From assembly GCA_002700285.1 (NCBI GenBank), contig PACT01000029.1:22519-76338 (forward strand): a stretch of DNA of 53,820 nucleotides, written 5' to 3'. The notes under the pieces were generated by a model. That model saw only the letters and a list, made by a program, of their open reading frames with translations, did not search any database and was not told the origin of the DNA. Numbering within the stretch: the first letter of the stretch is position 1; each line of letters starts with the position of its first letter. Positions 8,310 through 16,330 of this stretch are shown here, piece after piece. A program made the translations under genes and the position numbers. Source of the stretch: Crocinitomicaceae bacterium. Lineage in GTDB: Bacteria > Bacteroidota > Bacteroidia > Flavobacteriales_D > Sanyastnellaceae.

Positions 8310-8581
8310 GTGGTTGGATCGACATCAAAAAAGAAATCCCCCAAGACAACCAAAGGATTCTCGCATATATACCAAACAACAAAGTATTCTTACCTGGCAT
8401 GCAGTTGGATTTTGCCATGAGAGAAGTGGTCATCCTTCACTTCCGAAAAAACTTCTTTGCAGACAACGCGGAAAAGAGAAACAAACATGGATTGCATTTT
8501 TGGTCTGGAGAAGGGAATAGCAATCACTATTATCACGACGTGACACACTGGAGAGCCATTCCAGAAGGTCCCTTAGCTTAG
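8306..8581 (+). CDS. Small DUF551-like protein, 91 aa
   Basis: Small soluble protein starting in the ATGA overlap with the preceding enoyl-CoA hydratase. It opens GWIDIKKEIPQDNQRILAY and closes DVTHWRAIPEGPL, the pattern of DUF551-type proteins (W...P...VL at the front, VTHWxPLPExP at the end), whose function is unknown. Such proteins are common in phage and small accessory genes; here it sits in a two-gene operon on the chromosome. The link with acyl-CoA metabolism may be no more than positional. It converges on rsmE with an eight-base gap. Confidence 0.65.
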   Translation: MSGWIDIKKEIPQDNQRILAYIPNNKVFLPGMQLDFAMREVVILHFRKNFFADNAEKRNKHGLHFWSGEGNSNHYYHDVTHWRAIPEGPLA

Positions 8582-8589
8582 AGAAAACT

Positions 8590-9315
8590 CTAGCCCTTCA
8601 CTTGGACTGCATTGTAAAAGGTGACTGCAGTTAGTGCTGCTGTTTCTGTCCTCAAGCGCATATCTCCTAGCGTGACTTCCGAACCATTGTGTGACAACAT
8701 CATTTTGACTTCCTCTAAAGTAAAGTCCCCTTCAGGTCCAATCGCAATCACCGCAGATTGATTTTTGGATAGCTTGTTGAGCAGATGCGCCTTTTCATTT
8801 TCTTGAATCGGATCCAAACAATGTGCGATGAAAAAATGAGGTGACACATCGCTTCTGACATGAGCAATCGTATTCTCTAGCTCATCAGTCGCCATAAGCT
8901 CAGGAAGCCATTTCCGTTTACTTTGCTTCATGGCGGAAATAAGAATCTTATTCCACCTCTCAAATTTCTCCACCTTAAATTCAGATCTTGATGTAAAAAC
9001 CGGATAGATTCTGTCGACTCCTATCTCGGTTGCTTTCTCTAAAAACCACTCAAAACGTTCTGTTTTTTTCGTAGGTGCCACAATCATCGTCAAACCAAAC
9101 AATGGTCGGTCTTCCACTGAGATCTCACCCACTTTAAGCAAACATGAACTTTTCGTGATCTCAAGAATTTCTCCCTCAGCAGACCCACCAATTCCATTCA
9201 TCAAAGTATAAGAATAGCCGACCTTTGCGCGCAAAACTTTCACCGCATGATGCGATTCGTCTTCAGAAAGATTGAACAGACCCTCTTTAAGATTTGGCAC
9301 ATAAAGAGAGCGCAT
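8590..9315 (-). CDS. rsmE: 16S rRNA (uracil-1498-N3)-methyltransferase
   Basis: SPOUT-class methyltransferase that N3-methylates U1498 of 16S rRNA, using S-adenosylmethionine. 241 residues, normal length. The N-terminal PUA-like part contains SEDESHHAVKVLRAKVG. The C-terminal trefoil knot contains IAIGPEGDFTLEE and the signature LGDMRLRTETAALTAV, which form the cofactor site. It starts 14 bases after the pckA stop on the same strand and probably shares the pckA transcript. Confidence 0.95.
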   Translation of the reverse strand: MRSLYVPNLKEGLFNLSEDESHHAVKVLRAKVGYSYTLMNGIGGSAEGEILEITKSSCLLKVGEISVEDRPLFGLTMIVAPTKKTERFEWFLEKATEIGVDRIYPVFTSRSEFKVEKFERWNKILISAMKQSKRKWLPELMATDELENTIAHVRSDVSPHFFIAHCLDPIQENEKAHLLNKLSKNQSAVIAIGPEGDFTLEEVKMMLSHNGSEVTLGDMRLRTETAALTAVTFYNAVQVKG

Positions 9316-9329
9316 TAATGAAACACCAT

Positions 9330-10943
9330 TTAGCTTTTCACAGCAACTTGAGGACCTCCAGAACGCATGGCGTCAGTTGCAGTATCGTCAAATTGCGCAA
9401 AATTCTCCACAAAGCTTTTCGCCAAATGATTCGCTACCCTGTCGAATTCATTTTGATCAGCCCAAGTCTCACGAGGCGTTAACAATTCATCGGGAACCCC
9501 AGGACAAGAAGTAGGTACATTTAAACCAAACACCTCATCTGTGCGCATCTCAACATCGTGTAAATCACCCTTAAGCGCAGCTGTGATCATCGCACGGGTA
9601 TGCGAAAGCTTCATTCTTGACCCCACGCCATATCCTCCGCCAGTCCAGCCCGTATTCACAAGCCACATTCTGGCACCGTGACGCTCAATACGTTCACCTA
9701 ACATCTGCGCATAATCGGTAGGGGCGAGTGGAAGGAAAGGCGCTCCGAAACAAGCTGAAAAAGTTGTTTGCGGCTCCTCCACTCCTGCCTCCGTACCTGC
9801 CACCTTAGCTGTGTATCCACTTATGAAATGGAACATCGCTTGGTTTGAATCTAACTTACTGATGGGAGGCAAAACGCCAAAAGAATCACAAGTCAAAAAG
9901 AAAATATCCGTTGGATGCCCCCCCATGCCGTTTTCTACAGCGCCAGGAATAAAATCTACTGGATAAGAAACACGTGTATTTGGGGTGATTGAGTCATCCT
10001 TGTAATTGGGTGTCACTCCGTCGTCTTCAAAACCGATGTTCTCTAACAGCGCACCGTATTTTATTGAATTGAAAATTTGTGGTTCTCCCTCAGCGCTCAG
10101 ATCTATGGTTTTTGCATAGCAACCTCCCTCCATATTAAAGACACCATCATCAGACCATCCGTGCTCATCATCTCCAATGAGGTTGCGATTGGGATCTGAA
10201 CTCAAAGTTGTTTTTCCTGTTCCACTTAGACCAAAGAAAACCGCGACGTCGCCCTCAGAACTTACGTTTGAAGAGCAGTGCATCGGCAAGACATTGTGTA
10301 ATTCTGGCAATTCAAAATTCATCACAGAGAACATTCCTTTCTTGATTTCACCAGTATAGCCACTGCCAGCAACAACAATGATTTTACGTGAAAAGTCGAT
10401 CGCACTCACATTGCCCTGTCTACATCCATGACGTTCTGGATCCGCTTGGTAACCAGGAGCGCAGATGATGTGCCATGCAGGATCCGCAAGCCAAACCTGT
10501 TCTGCATCCAAGCGCAAGAACATGTTGTGAACAAATAGATTTGACCACGACTTCTCGGTGACGACACGCACGTTTATGCGCGTCGCAGGATCAGCTCCTA
10601 CAGCAGCGTCTCTGACGTACACATTTTTGCCATTCATGTATTCCTGAACATCTGATAACAGCGTTCCGAAATGTGATGTTGTCATCTTTTGGTTGATCTC
10701 ACCCCAATCTACTCTTGAAACAGTTTTGCTGTCATCTACGATAAACCTGTCCTTGGGAGAACGGCCTGTGAACTTACCTGTCTTAATTGCCAGCGCTCCG
10801 GAATCAGCAAGGACGCCTTCACCACGAAGTAAGGTCTGTAAAATAAGTTTCGAGGGGGGCAGATTCCAGTGGGCGCCAGCCACACCTTCTAATCCAATAG
10901 CTTCTAGCGAGGCCCTAAAGGGGGTATTGCCAATGTGCTTCAT
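9330..10943 (-). CDS. pckA: Phosphoenolpyruvate carboxykinase (ATP)
   Basis: Converts oxaloacetate and ATP to phosphoenolpyruvate, CO2 and ADP at the entry to gluconeogenesis. 537 residues, as expected. Motifs: TGRSPKDRF near residue 57, the kinase-1a P-loop GLSGTGKTTLS (about 236-246), DDEHGW, GGCYAKT, and the C-terminal WLVNTGWTGG and GSRMKL segments. The ATG at 10943 matches family starts and has a leader of about 35 bases. The malate dehydrogenase gene lies a few kilobases away. The start-proximal region is divergent from the fasciclin-domain lipoprotein. Confidence 0.97.
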   Translation of the reverse strand: MKHIGNTPFRASLEAIGLEGVAGAHWNLPPSKLILQTLLRGEGVLADSGALAIKTGKFTGRSPKDRFIVDDSKTVSRVDWGEINQKMTTSHFGTLLSDVQEYMNGKNVYVRDAAVGADPATRINVRVVTEKSWSNLFVHNMFLRLDAEQVWLADPAWHIICAPGYQADPERHGCRQGNVSAIDFSRKIIVVAGSGYTGEIKKGMFSVMNFELPELHNVLPMHCSSNVSSEGDVAVFFGLSGTGKTTLSSDPNRNLIGDDEHGWSDDGVFNMEGGCYAKTIDLSAEGEPQIFNSIKYGALLENIGFEDDGVTPNYKDDSITPNTRVSYPVDFIPGAVENGMGGHPTDIFFLTCDSFGVLPPISKLDSNQAMFHFISGYTAKVAGTEAGVEEPQTTFSACFGAPFLPLAPTDYAQMLGERIERHGARMWLVNTGWTGGGYGVGSRMKLSHTRAMITAALKGDLHDVEMRTDEVFGLNVPTSCPGVPDELLTPRETWADQNEFDRVANHLAKSFVENFAQFDDTATDAMRSGGPQVAVKS

Positions 10944-10977
10944 GTTGTTGAGGAATTAATCATTGAGATTCCTTCTA

Positions 10978-10985
10978 CAAAGGTA
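10978..10985 (-). promoter_or_regulatory. pckA -7 promoter box TACCTTTG
   Basis: A perfect TAnnTTTG on the minus strand, 34 bases before the pckA ATG. TTG-like -33 candidates lie upstream, but with non-ideal spacers of 15 or 23 bases. Unlike pyrD and smpB, this gene would have a normal untranslated leader. Confidence 0.5.
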
Positions 10986-11051
10986 TGTAACTTGAGACGC
11001 CAATATTACAATTTTGTTCACAACCTATTCACGACCTTAATCGAATGGAAT

Positions 11052-11059
11052 TATCTTTA
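11052..11059 (+). promoter_or_regulatory. -7-like box TATCTTTA of the fasciclin lipoprotein gene
   Basis: One mismatch to TAnnTTTG, four bases (CGAA) before the ATG at 11064. The same position relative to the start codon as at pyrD, smpB and 7530 supports both the box and the start choice. Confidence 0.45.
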
Positions 11060-11063
11060 CGAA

Positions 11064-11693
11064 ATGACAAGAATTATGACTACCCTAACATTTTGCGCAT
11101 GCATATTGTCCTCATGCAGTTCAATAGATTCCAAAGATAAAGACACTCCTTTACCCAGCTCGGATAAAAAGGAAATACCAGAAGGACTAAAGAATTTATC
11201 TGAAGCTGAAAAGAGAGGGATGAACCTCATAAAAAGACGTTTGGAGGACAAAAACAACACAGCTCAAGCACAAGAGAAAAACATGAGCAGTGTGTATAAA
11301 TACCTCACCACTTCAGATGAATACCCCATCTTTACAGCACTCATGAGCAAGTCTGCCATTGCAAAACATATCCATAGCCAAAATGTGACAGTCTTAGCGC
11401 CTGTGGACAAAGCATTTGACATCTTTCCAGAATATAAAAAACTTCTCCGTGAGGAAAATAAAGAATTATTAGATGCGTTTATCAGCTACCATGTTGTTAA
11501 TATGGCCTATGACTATAAAGAATTTACGGCCAACACAGAATTAACAGTTCATGCTGGAGAAAGTTTCGCACTCACGAATAAAAATGGCATTCACTTTAAT
11601 GGCGCGCACGTGAGATCAGGAAGCATCAATACCAATCTAGGAAGTATTATAGGCATGGATGATCTCATTTTCTATCCAAAAATCACAAAATAG
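11064..11693 (+). CDS. Fasciclin-domain lipoprotein
   Basis: 209 residues from the ATG at 11064. I preferred this start over the longer frame from 10935 because it begins a lipoprotein signal (TLTFCACILSSCSS) and follows a promoter-like box at the usual distance; ATG 11076 is a possible alternative. A charged linker of about 60 residues follows. The fasciclin/FAS1 domain then covers about residues 80-205, with YPIFTALM, VTVLAPVDKAFD, LLDAFISYHVV and the closing GSIIGMDDLIFYP. It is probably anchored to the outer or inner membrane with the domain in the periplasm or at the surface. FAS1 domains usually mediate adhesion; the partner is unknown. Confidence 0.85.
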   Translation: MTRIMTTLTFCACILSSCSSIDSKDKDTPLPSSDKKEIPEGLKNLSEAEKRGMNLIKRRLEDKNNTAQAQEKNMSSVYKYLTTSDEYPIFTALMSKSAIAKHIHSQNVTVLAPVDKAFDIFPEYKKLLREENKELLDAFISYHVVNMAYDYKEFTANTELTVHAGESFALTNKNGIHFNGAHVRSGSINTNLGSIIGMDDLIFYPKITK

Positions 11694-11907
11694 ATTTAGA
11701 AGGCGATACAAGTACTTCATCAGGTTGTTAGGGTGCCTATTCTCCTTTGACCGTGATGTTAACTACCAATGCGTATAAGCGATGGGCTCGCCCCTTAACT
11801 TTTCTTAAAATCATTGTCACACACAAAGTGAAACTTTGGTATTATCTTATGACAATCAATACTACTACTATTAAAAACTATATACTTACTAGCTTGATAT
11901 TGAATCA

Positions 11908-14214
11908 ATGAAAATATCCAAACAATCAATCGGTATTTCAAATACCCTTCTTATTGCAAGTCTCATATTCGTTGCTGAGATTTCAGCGCAGTGGTCACAT
12001 GATTTCGAACAAGGCGTCATCCCAGTTGTTATAGATGGAGATACACTTCAAAATCCGTGGGTGGGAGGATTAACTGCACCTCAATGGTCGCCGATAGACT
12101 TTGATTTTGATGAAGATGAAGATCTGTTCGCATTTGATAGAGATGGGGCGAGACTCCTCGCATTTGAAAGAACAGACAGTGGATGGATTTACCGACCGGA
12201 ATGGGTACAGGGATGGCCTGAGATTGTTGACTGGTGCCTACTTCGTGACTATGATTGTGATGGGCGTCCTGATATTTTCACAAGCTACCAGAACGGGATT
12301 TACGTGTATCGAAATTTGACAGAAGACCCCAACAATCCTCAATTCGAACCCGTGGCGACTCCGCTCATGGCTTCTTACGATTTGGGACAAGGCGCAGACA
12401 CGCTACCGGTCGTTTGCTTGGGCATAGATCTCCCCGCCATTCTCGACCACGATGGAGATGGTGATCTTGACATCATATCCTTCACAGAAAACTCAAGCAC
12501 ACTGTATCGTTTTTTTGGAAATACAGAGTGTGGATTGGAATTGACATGCACAAATAGATGTTATGGCATGCTCGCTGAAGCTTCAGAAAACAATGCGCTT
12601 TTTATTGGAGATGATTTTGACTGTGCCTTCAATGTCGCAGATCCAAGGCACGAAATGCATGCCGGAGGATCAATTACAAGTTTACAATTGGATAATTCAG
12701 GTCCTCTTGACCTTATCATCGGGGATGTTACGTTTCCGCTTTCCTTGGCGATACTCATGGAAGATGCCGTTGATGGGCAGGACTCCGCCATCTTTATAGA
12801 CCAATCTTTTCCCCTACTCACAGGCGGAACGGAAGCACTAAGTTGCCAACGATTCCCCGCCTCATATCATATTGACATTGACGAAGATGGGGTACGGGAT
12901 TTGCTTTTCAGCCCGAATACTTACTTAGAAACCGACGATGATGCCAGTGTTCATTATTTAAAAAATACGGGAAACGAGTCTTCTCCTTCATGGGAATATA
13001 TCCAAAATGACTTCATCCAAGAAGGCATGATCGATCTCGGTCGTGGTTCATATCCCGTTTTAACCGATCTCGACTCAGACGGTCTTCTTGACCTGGTCTT
13101 AGCAAATAAAGAACAATATCAAGGTGTCGATAACACCCCCACATCCATCTTGCTTTTTAAAAATACAGGCACACTTTCATCTCCCGTATTCAGTCATCAA
13201 TGGCAAGACACAGTAGACATCTCAACATACGGTATCGAAAGTGTTTTCCCAGCACTGGGTGATCTTGACGGAGATGGTGATGTCGACTTACTCGTGGGAG
13301 ATGAACTGGGAAGACTGCACCGATTTGAAAACAATGCAGGAGAAGGAAACTGGCCTGCATTTGTGGTTTCCGAATTGTCCATTTCAGACAGTGAACAAGA
13401 AGTGATCGACGTTGGCCAATTCGCGGCACCTCAACTTATTGACATTGATGCCGATGACTTACTTGACCTTGTCGTTGGTGAGAAAAACGGAACGCTCACA
13501 CTCTTCCTCAATTGTGGTGATAACTTTAACCATTCGTGGTGTCGCGTGGAAAGTGAAGCATTTGGAGAAAATTGGGGCGACATACACGTCACAAATACCT
13601 TGGGAATCAATGGATACAGCACACCTGCGCTTTATGCAGACACTTTAGGCATCCATGTCTTAGTTGCAAATGAAACGGGTACTGTTCAGTCGTTTGGTTT
13701 GGTCAACAGTGATTATGAACTCGCACTTGAAGAAGTGAACACAGAAGTTATTGCAAATGGAACTGGCGGGACAGGACTCAGAGCAGGTGCTGCTTTTGCA
13801 GACCTCAACGGCGATTCTGTCGTTGATTGTCTCATCGGAATTCAAAATGGTGGCGTGAAATGCTACATCTCGGCTGAAACAATCACAACCGATGTCACAG
13901 AGATTGACACAAATGATGCAGCCCCGAGTCTGAATGTGTTTCCTAATCCGGGAAAAGACATCCTGAATTGGGAATTTACCTCATCGATAAACCTCTTGAC
14001 ATCGCGATCTCATGTAGCAATTGAAGTCCGAAATGAACTTGGTCAAACAATTTTTCAATCTCCAACACTTTCTTCCAACGCGGGGATAATAAGGGGGACG
14101 ATTTCAACCAACAATTGGCCAGGTGGCGTGTATGTTTTAGCGTTAGTGGAACTTTCAGGCACGAAAAAAGGAGGCCTGTTGGGACCTCCTCTTCGTTGGG
14201 TTAAAATTGACTAG
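11908..14214 (+). CDS. FG-GAP/VCBS-repeat exoprotein with T9SS sorting domain
   Basis: 768 residues. The signal peptide spans about residues 1-27 (LLIASLIFVAEISAQ). The body holds about nine FG-GAP/VCBS-type repeats, each with a calcium-loop-like motif, for example DFDFDEDED, DYDCDGRPD, DHDGDGDLD, DIDEDGVRD, DLDSDGLLD, DLDGDGDVD, DIDADDLLD and DLNGDSVVD, as in a beta-propeller with metal-binding loops. The C-terminal sorting domain has VFPNPGKD, GGVYVLAL and a final WVKID. Just before that end, an odd KKGGLLGPPL segment is encoded by bases that also form the mdh terminator. Likely a surface or secreted adhesin-like protein; no enzymatic domain was seen. Confidence 0.85.
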   Translation: MKISKQSIGISNTLLIASLIFVAEISAQWSHDFEQGVIPVVIDGDTLQNPWVGGLTAPQWSPIDFDFDEDEDLFAFDRDGARLLAFERTDSGWIYRPEWVQGWPEIVDWCLLRDYDCDGRPDIFTSYQNGIYVYRNLTEDPNNPQFEPVATPLMASYDLGQGADTLPVVCLGIDLPAILDHDGDGDLDIISFTENSSTLYRFFGNTECGLELTCTNRCYGMLAEASENNALFIGDDFDCAFNVADPRHEMHAGGSITSLQLDNSGPLDLIIGDVTFPLSLAILMEDAVDGQDSAIFIDQSFPLLTGGTEALSCQRFPASYHIDIDEDGVRDLLFSPNTYLETDDDASVHYLKNTGNESSPSWEYIQNDFIQEGMIDLGRGSYPVLTDLDSDGLLDLVLANKEQYQGVDNTPTSILLFKNTGTLSSPVFSHQWQDTVDISTYGIESVFPALGDLDGDGDVDLLVGDELGRLHRFENNAGEGNWPAFVVSELSISDSEQEVIDVGQFAAPQLIDIDADDLLDLVVGEKNGTLTLFLNCGDNFNHSWCRVESEAFGENWGDIHVTNTLGINGYSTPALYADTLGIHVLVANETGTVQSFGLVNSDYELALEEVNTEVIANGTGGTGLRAGAAFADLNGDSVVDCLIGIQNGGVKCYISAETITTDVTEIDTNDAAPSLNVFPNPGKDILNWEFTSSINLLTSRSHVAIEVRNELGQTIFQSPTLSSNAGIIRGTISTNNWPGGVYVLALVELSGTKKGGLLGPPLRWVKID
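14164..14190 (-). terminator. mdh terminator inside the 3' end of the convergent gene
   Basis: On the minus strand an AGGAGG / CCTCCT stem, extended by a short CC/GG pairing, is followed by six T. It lies about 43 bases after the mdh stop at 14233. It sits wholly inside the coding sequence of the T9SS protein ending at 14214. Confidence 0.75.
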
Positions 14215-14232
14215 AAAGGAATGTGAAACTGT

Positions 14233-15165
14233 TTAGGCATTCATCCCATCGAGGATGGCCTTGACTTCACGGACTGCTTTCTCGCTATCCGCAAGCATCG
14301 CTTTTTCGCCTTCGTTAAGATCTAGCTCTATCACTTTCTCTACGCCATTTTTTCCGAGAATCACAGGGACGCCTAAATACATGTCTGAAATGCCATATTC
14401 TCCTTGCATCCAAACGCATGCTGGGAATACACGTCTTTGGTCTTTAACAATTGCCTCCACCATCTGAGCTGCTGCTGCACCTGGTGCATACCAAGCTGAT
14501 GTGCCAAGAAGATTGACGATCTCACCTCCCCCTTTCTTTGTGCGATTTACAATGGCCTCTAACTTATCATCAGCAATCATTTCAGTGACTGGAATCCCGC
14601 CTACAGTTGTGTAACGGGGAAGTGGAACCATTGTGTCACCATGACCACCCATAAGGACAGCTTGAATATCCTTGGGACTCACGTTGAGTTCTTCTGCAAG
14701 AAATGAACGGTAACGTGCAGTATCCAGAATACCAGCCATTCCAATTACTTTGGTAGAATCTACGTCAGCGGTGAGATAAGCACAGTAAGTCATCACATCT
14801 AAAGGATTAGATACAATCACAAGAATAGCGTCTGGGCTATGCACCATGATCTGCGCAGTCACAGATTTCACGATCCCAGCATTTGTTGCAATTAAATCGT
14901 CACGGCTCATGCCTGGTTTGCGAGGAAGTCCTGATGTAATCACAACGACGTCAGACCCTGCGGTCTTTGTGTAGTCATTTGTTGACCCCACAGTACGGGT
15001 GTCGTACAGATTAATCGGAGAAGTTTCCCAGATATCAAGTGCTTTGCCTTCTGCAAAACCTTCTTTAATATCTAATAAGACGACTTCATTGCATACCTCA
15101 CGTGTTGCGAGAACATTTGCACAAGTGGCACCTACATTTCCGGCACCTACTACAGTTACTTTCAT
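14233..15165 (-). CDS. mdh: Malate dehydrogenase (NAD), LDH-like type
   Basis: Interconverts malate and oxaloacetate in the citric acid cycle. 310 residues, normal for the lactate-dehydrogenase-like bacterial group. Seen: the N-terminal Rossmann motif VVGAGNVGATCA, the specificity loop GLPRKPGMSRDDLI with arginines typical of malate enzymes, IVSNPLDVMTY, and the catalytic histidine region VLMGGHGDTMVP. The start ATG at 15165 follows a perfect -7 box by 24 bases. It converges on the T9SS protein at 14214 and is divergent from the MORN-repeat gene. Confidence 0.96.
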   Translation of the reverse strand: MKVTVVGAGNVGATCANVLATREVCNEVVLLDIKEGFAEGKALDIWETSPINLYDTRTVGSTNDYTKTAGSDVVVITSGLPRKPGMSRDDLIATNAGIVKSVTAQIMVHSPDAILVIVSNPLDVMTYCAYLTADVDSTKVIGMAGILDTARYRSFLAEELNVSPKDIQAVLMGGHGDTMVPLPRYTTVGGIPVTEMIADDKLEAIVNRTKKGGGEIVNLLGTSAWYAPGAAAAQMVEAIVKDQRRVFPACVWMQGEYGISDMYLGVPVILGKNGVEKVIELDLNEGEKAMLADSEKAVREVKAILDGMNA

Positions 15166-15189
15166 AAGAAGTTATTTTAGTTCGGAGTG

Positions 15190-15197
15190 CAAAAGTA
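15190..15197 (-). promoter_or_regulatory. mdh -7 promoter box TACTTTTG
   Basis: A perfect TAnnTTTG on the minus strand, giving a leader of about 20 bases before the mdh ATG. It is divergent from a TACTTTCG box at 15234-15241, which serves the MORN-repeat gene. Confidence 0.5.
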
Positions 15198-15233
15198 CAG
15201 CCGGATGGACTACGGAAAAAAGAAAAGAGTCCC

Positions 15234-15241
15234 TACTTTCG
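15234..15241 (+). promoter_or_regulatory. -7-like box TACTTTCG of the MORN-repeat gene
   Basis: One mismatch to TAnnTTTG on the plus strand, 18 bases before the ATG at 15260. The same TACTTTCG variant occurs before the OmpA-family gene near 45510. Confidence 0.4.
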
Positions 15242-15259
15242 TTGTACTTATAAAGAGAC

Positions 15260-16330
15260 ATGAAACTTAAAACATTAATCATCACACTTTCACTCGCCTT
15301 TGTTTGTACAACCGCGCTGACTCAATCCCTTCCGAAAGCAATAGCATCAAAGCCCGCTGGTGAAGCTGGAATAGATTACAACCTCTATGACAATGCTGGG
15401 GAAAAGCACGGGGTTTGGATACGAGTATACGCAGATGGATCACTGTATTATGTGGGCGCATTCAACAGTGGACAGCCCGAAGGCCAGTTCCTATATTTCT
15501 TCGAGACCGGAGAACTTATGTCAAAAATCGAACACCCATCCGCCTCAAATTTGGCCGCCAAGATCTCAGCGATTCACTATCGCACAAATTCATCTGTTCA
15601 ATCTTCGGGATTCTATATCTCTGTCGATGACCAAGAAATACCTGTAAAAGATGGCAGTTGGGGATTTTATGATGAAGGATCCAAGCAGATCAAACAAGAA
15701 AGCTACTCTGCAGGTATCCTCAATGGTTCCTATTGGATAAAAACAAAAAAGGGGAGTTTGGTAGAAGAAGGTGGGTATGTCAATGGAAAACTCGATGGAT
15801 TGAAAACAACGTATTACGACACTGGAACAGTTCGCCAAAGAATCAATTATGTCGCTGACGAGTTAGAAGGGGATTTCCAAGTGTTTTATATCAGTGGAAT
15901 CCCAAAAATTGAAGGGAATTATATTGACGGAAAGGAGAATTTAATTTGGAAAACATATCATGAAGACGGGGTACTAGAACAAATAACACATTACTCATAC
16001 GGAAATAGAGTGAAAGAAATCAGGGTAAATGGCTCTTTTGAAGAGGCTTTCGCAGATGGTCGTTCTAAAGAAGAATACACATACAGAAACAAACTGAGAG
16101 ATGGCCCTTTTAGGATTTGGTATGACCTTGGAGGATATGCGATTGAAAACTTTACAGATCCTGAAACTGGCGAAATGCTTCAACGCCAAGTCCTCGTAGG
16201 CACGCAAGTCTCAAGCGAGGGAGAATACGTTAAGGGCAAACTTAATGGCCCTATATACTATTACAGTGAAGAAGGAAAGATGACGAAAACTGAACATTAT
16301 CGTGCGGGCGAACTTCTAAATATAGACTAA
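15260..16330 (+). CDS. Exported MORN-repeat (YwqK-like) protein
   Basis: 356 residues with a signal peptide (LIITLSLAFVCTTALTQ). The rest is a series of MORN_2-type beta-hairpin repeats with the pattern G-x-W/Y-x-x-Y-x-x-G, for example GVWIRVYADGSLYYVGAF, GLKTTYYDTGTVRQ, GNYIDGKENLIWKTYHEDG and GPIYYYSEEGKMTKTEHY. Proteins of this kind are often automatically named YwqK family antitoxin, but nothing here indicates a toxin-antitoxin pair. A periplasmic or surface location is expected. Its stop codon TAA shares two bases with the stop codon of the convergent rarA gene. Confidence 0.8.
   Translation: MKLKTLIITLSLAFVCTTALTQSLPKAIASKPAGEAGIDYNLYDNAGEKHGVWIRVYADGSLYYVGAFNSGQPEGQFLYFFETGELMSKIEHPSASNLAAKISAIHYRTNSSVQSSGFYISVDDQEIPVKDGSWGFYDEGSKQIKQESYSAGILNGSYWIKTKKGSLVEEGGYVNGKLDGLKTTYYDTGTVRQRINYVADELEGDFQVFYISGIPKIEGNYIDGKENLIWKTYHEDGVLEQITHYSYGNRVKEIRVNGSFEEAFADGRSKEEYTYRNKLRDGPFRIWYDLGGYAIENFTDPETGEMLQRQVLVGTQVSSEGEYVKGKLNGPIYYYSEEGKMTKTEHYRAGELLNID

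Noticed and set aside
11694-11907. Small RNA or riboswitch in the longest gene-free gap (213 bases)
   Set aside because: I see only a tiny GGGC/GCCC stem and degenerate promoter-like bases (TATCTTAT and TTTGG near 11840) before the T9SS gene, with no recognisable RNA motif.
15260-16330. YwqK-type toxin-antitoxin system
   Set aside because: The antitoxin name is an automatic label for MORN-type repeats. The protein has a signal peptide, and no toxin-like gene lies next to it.
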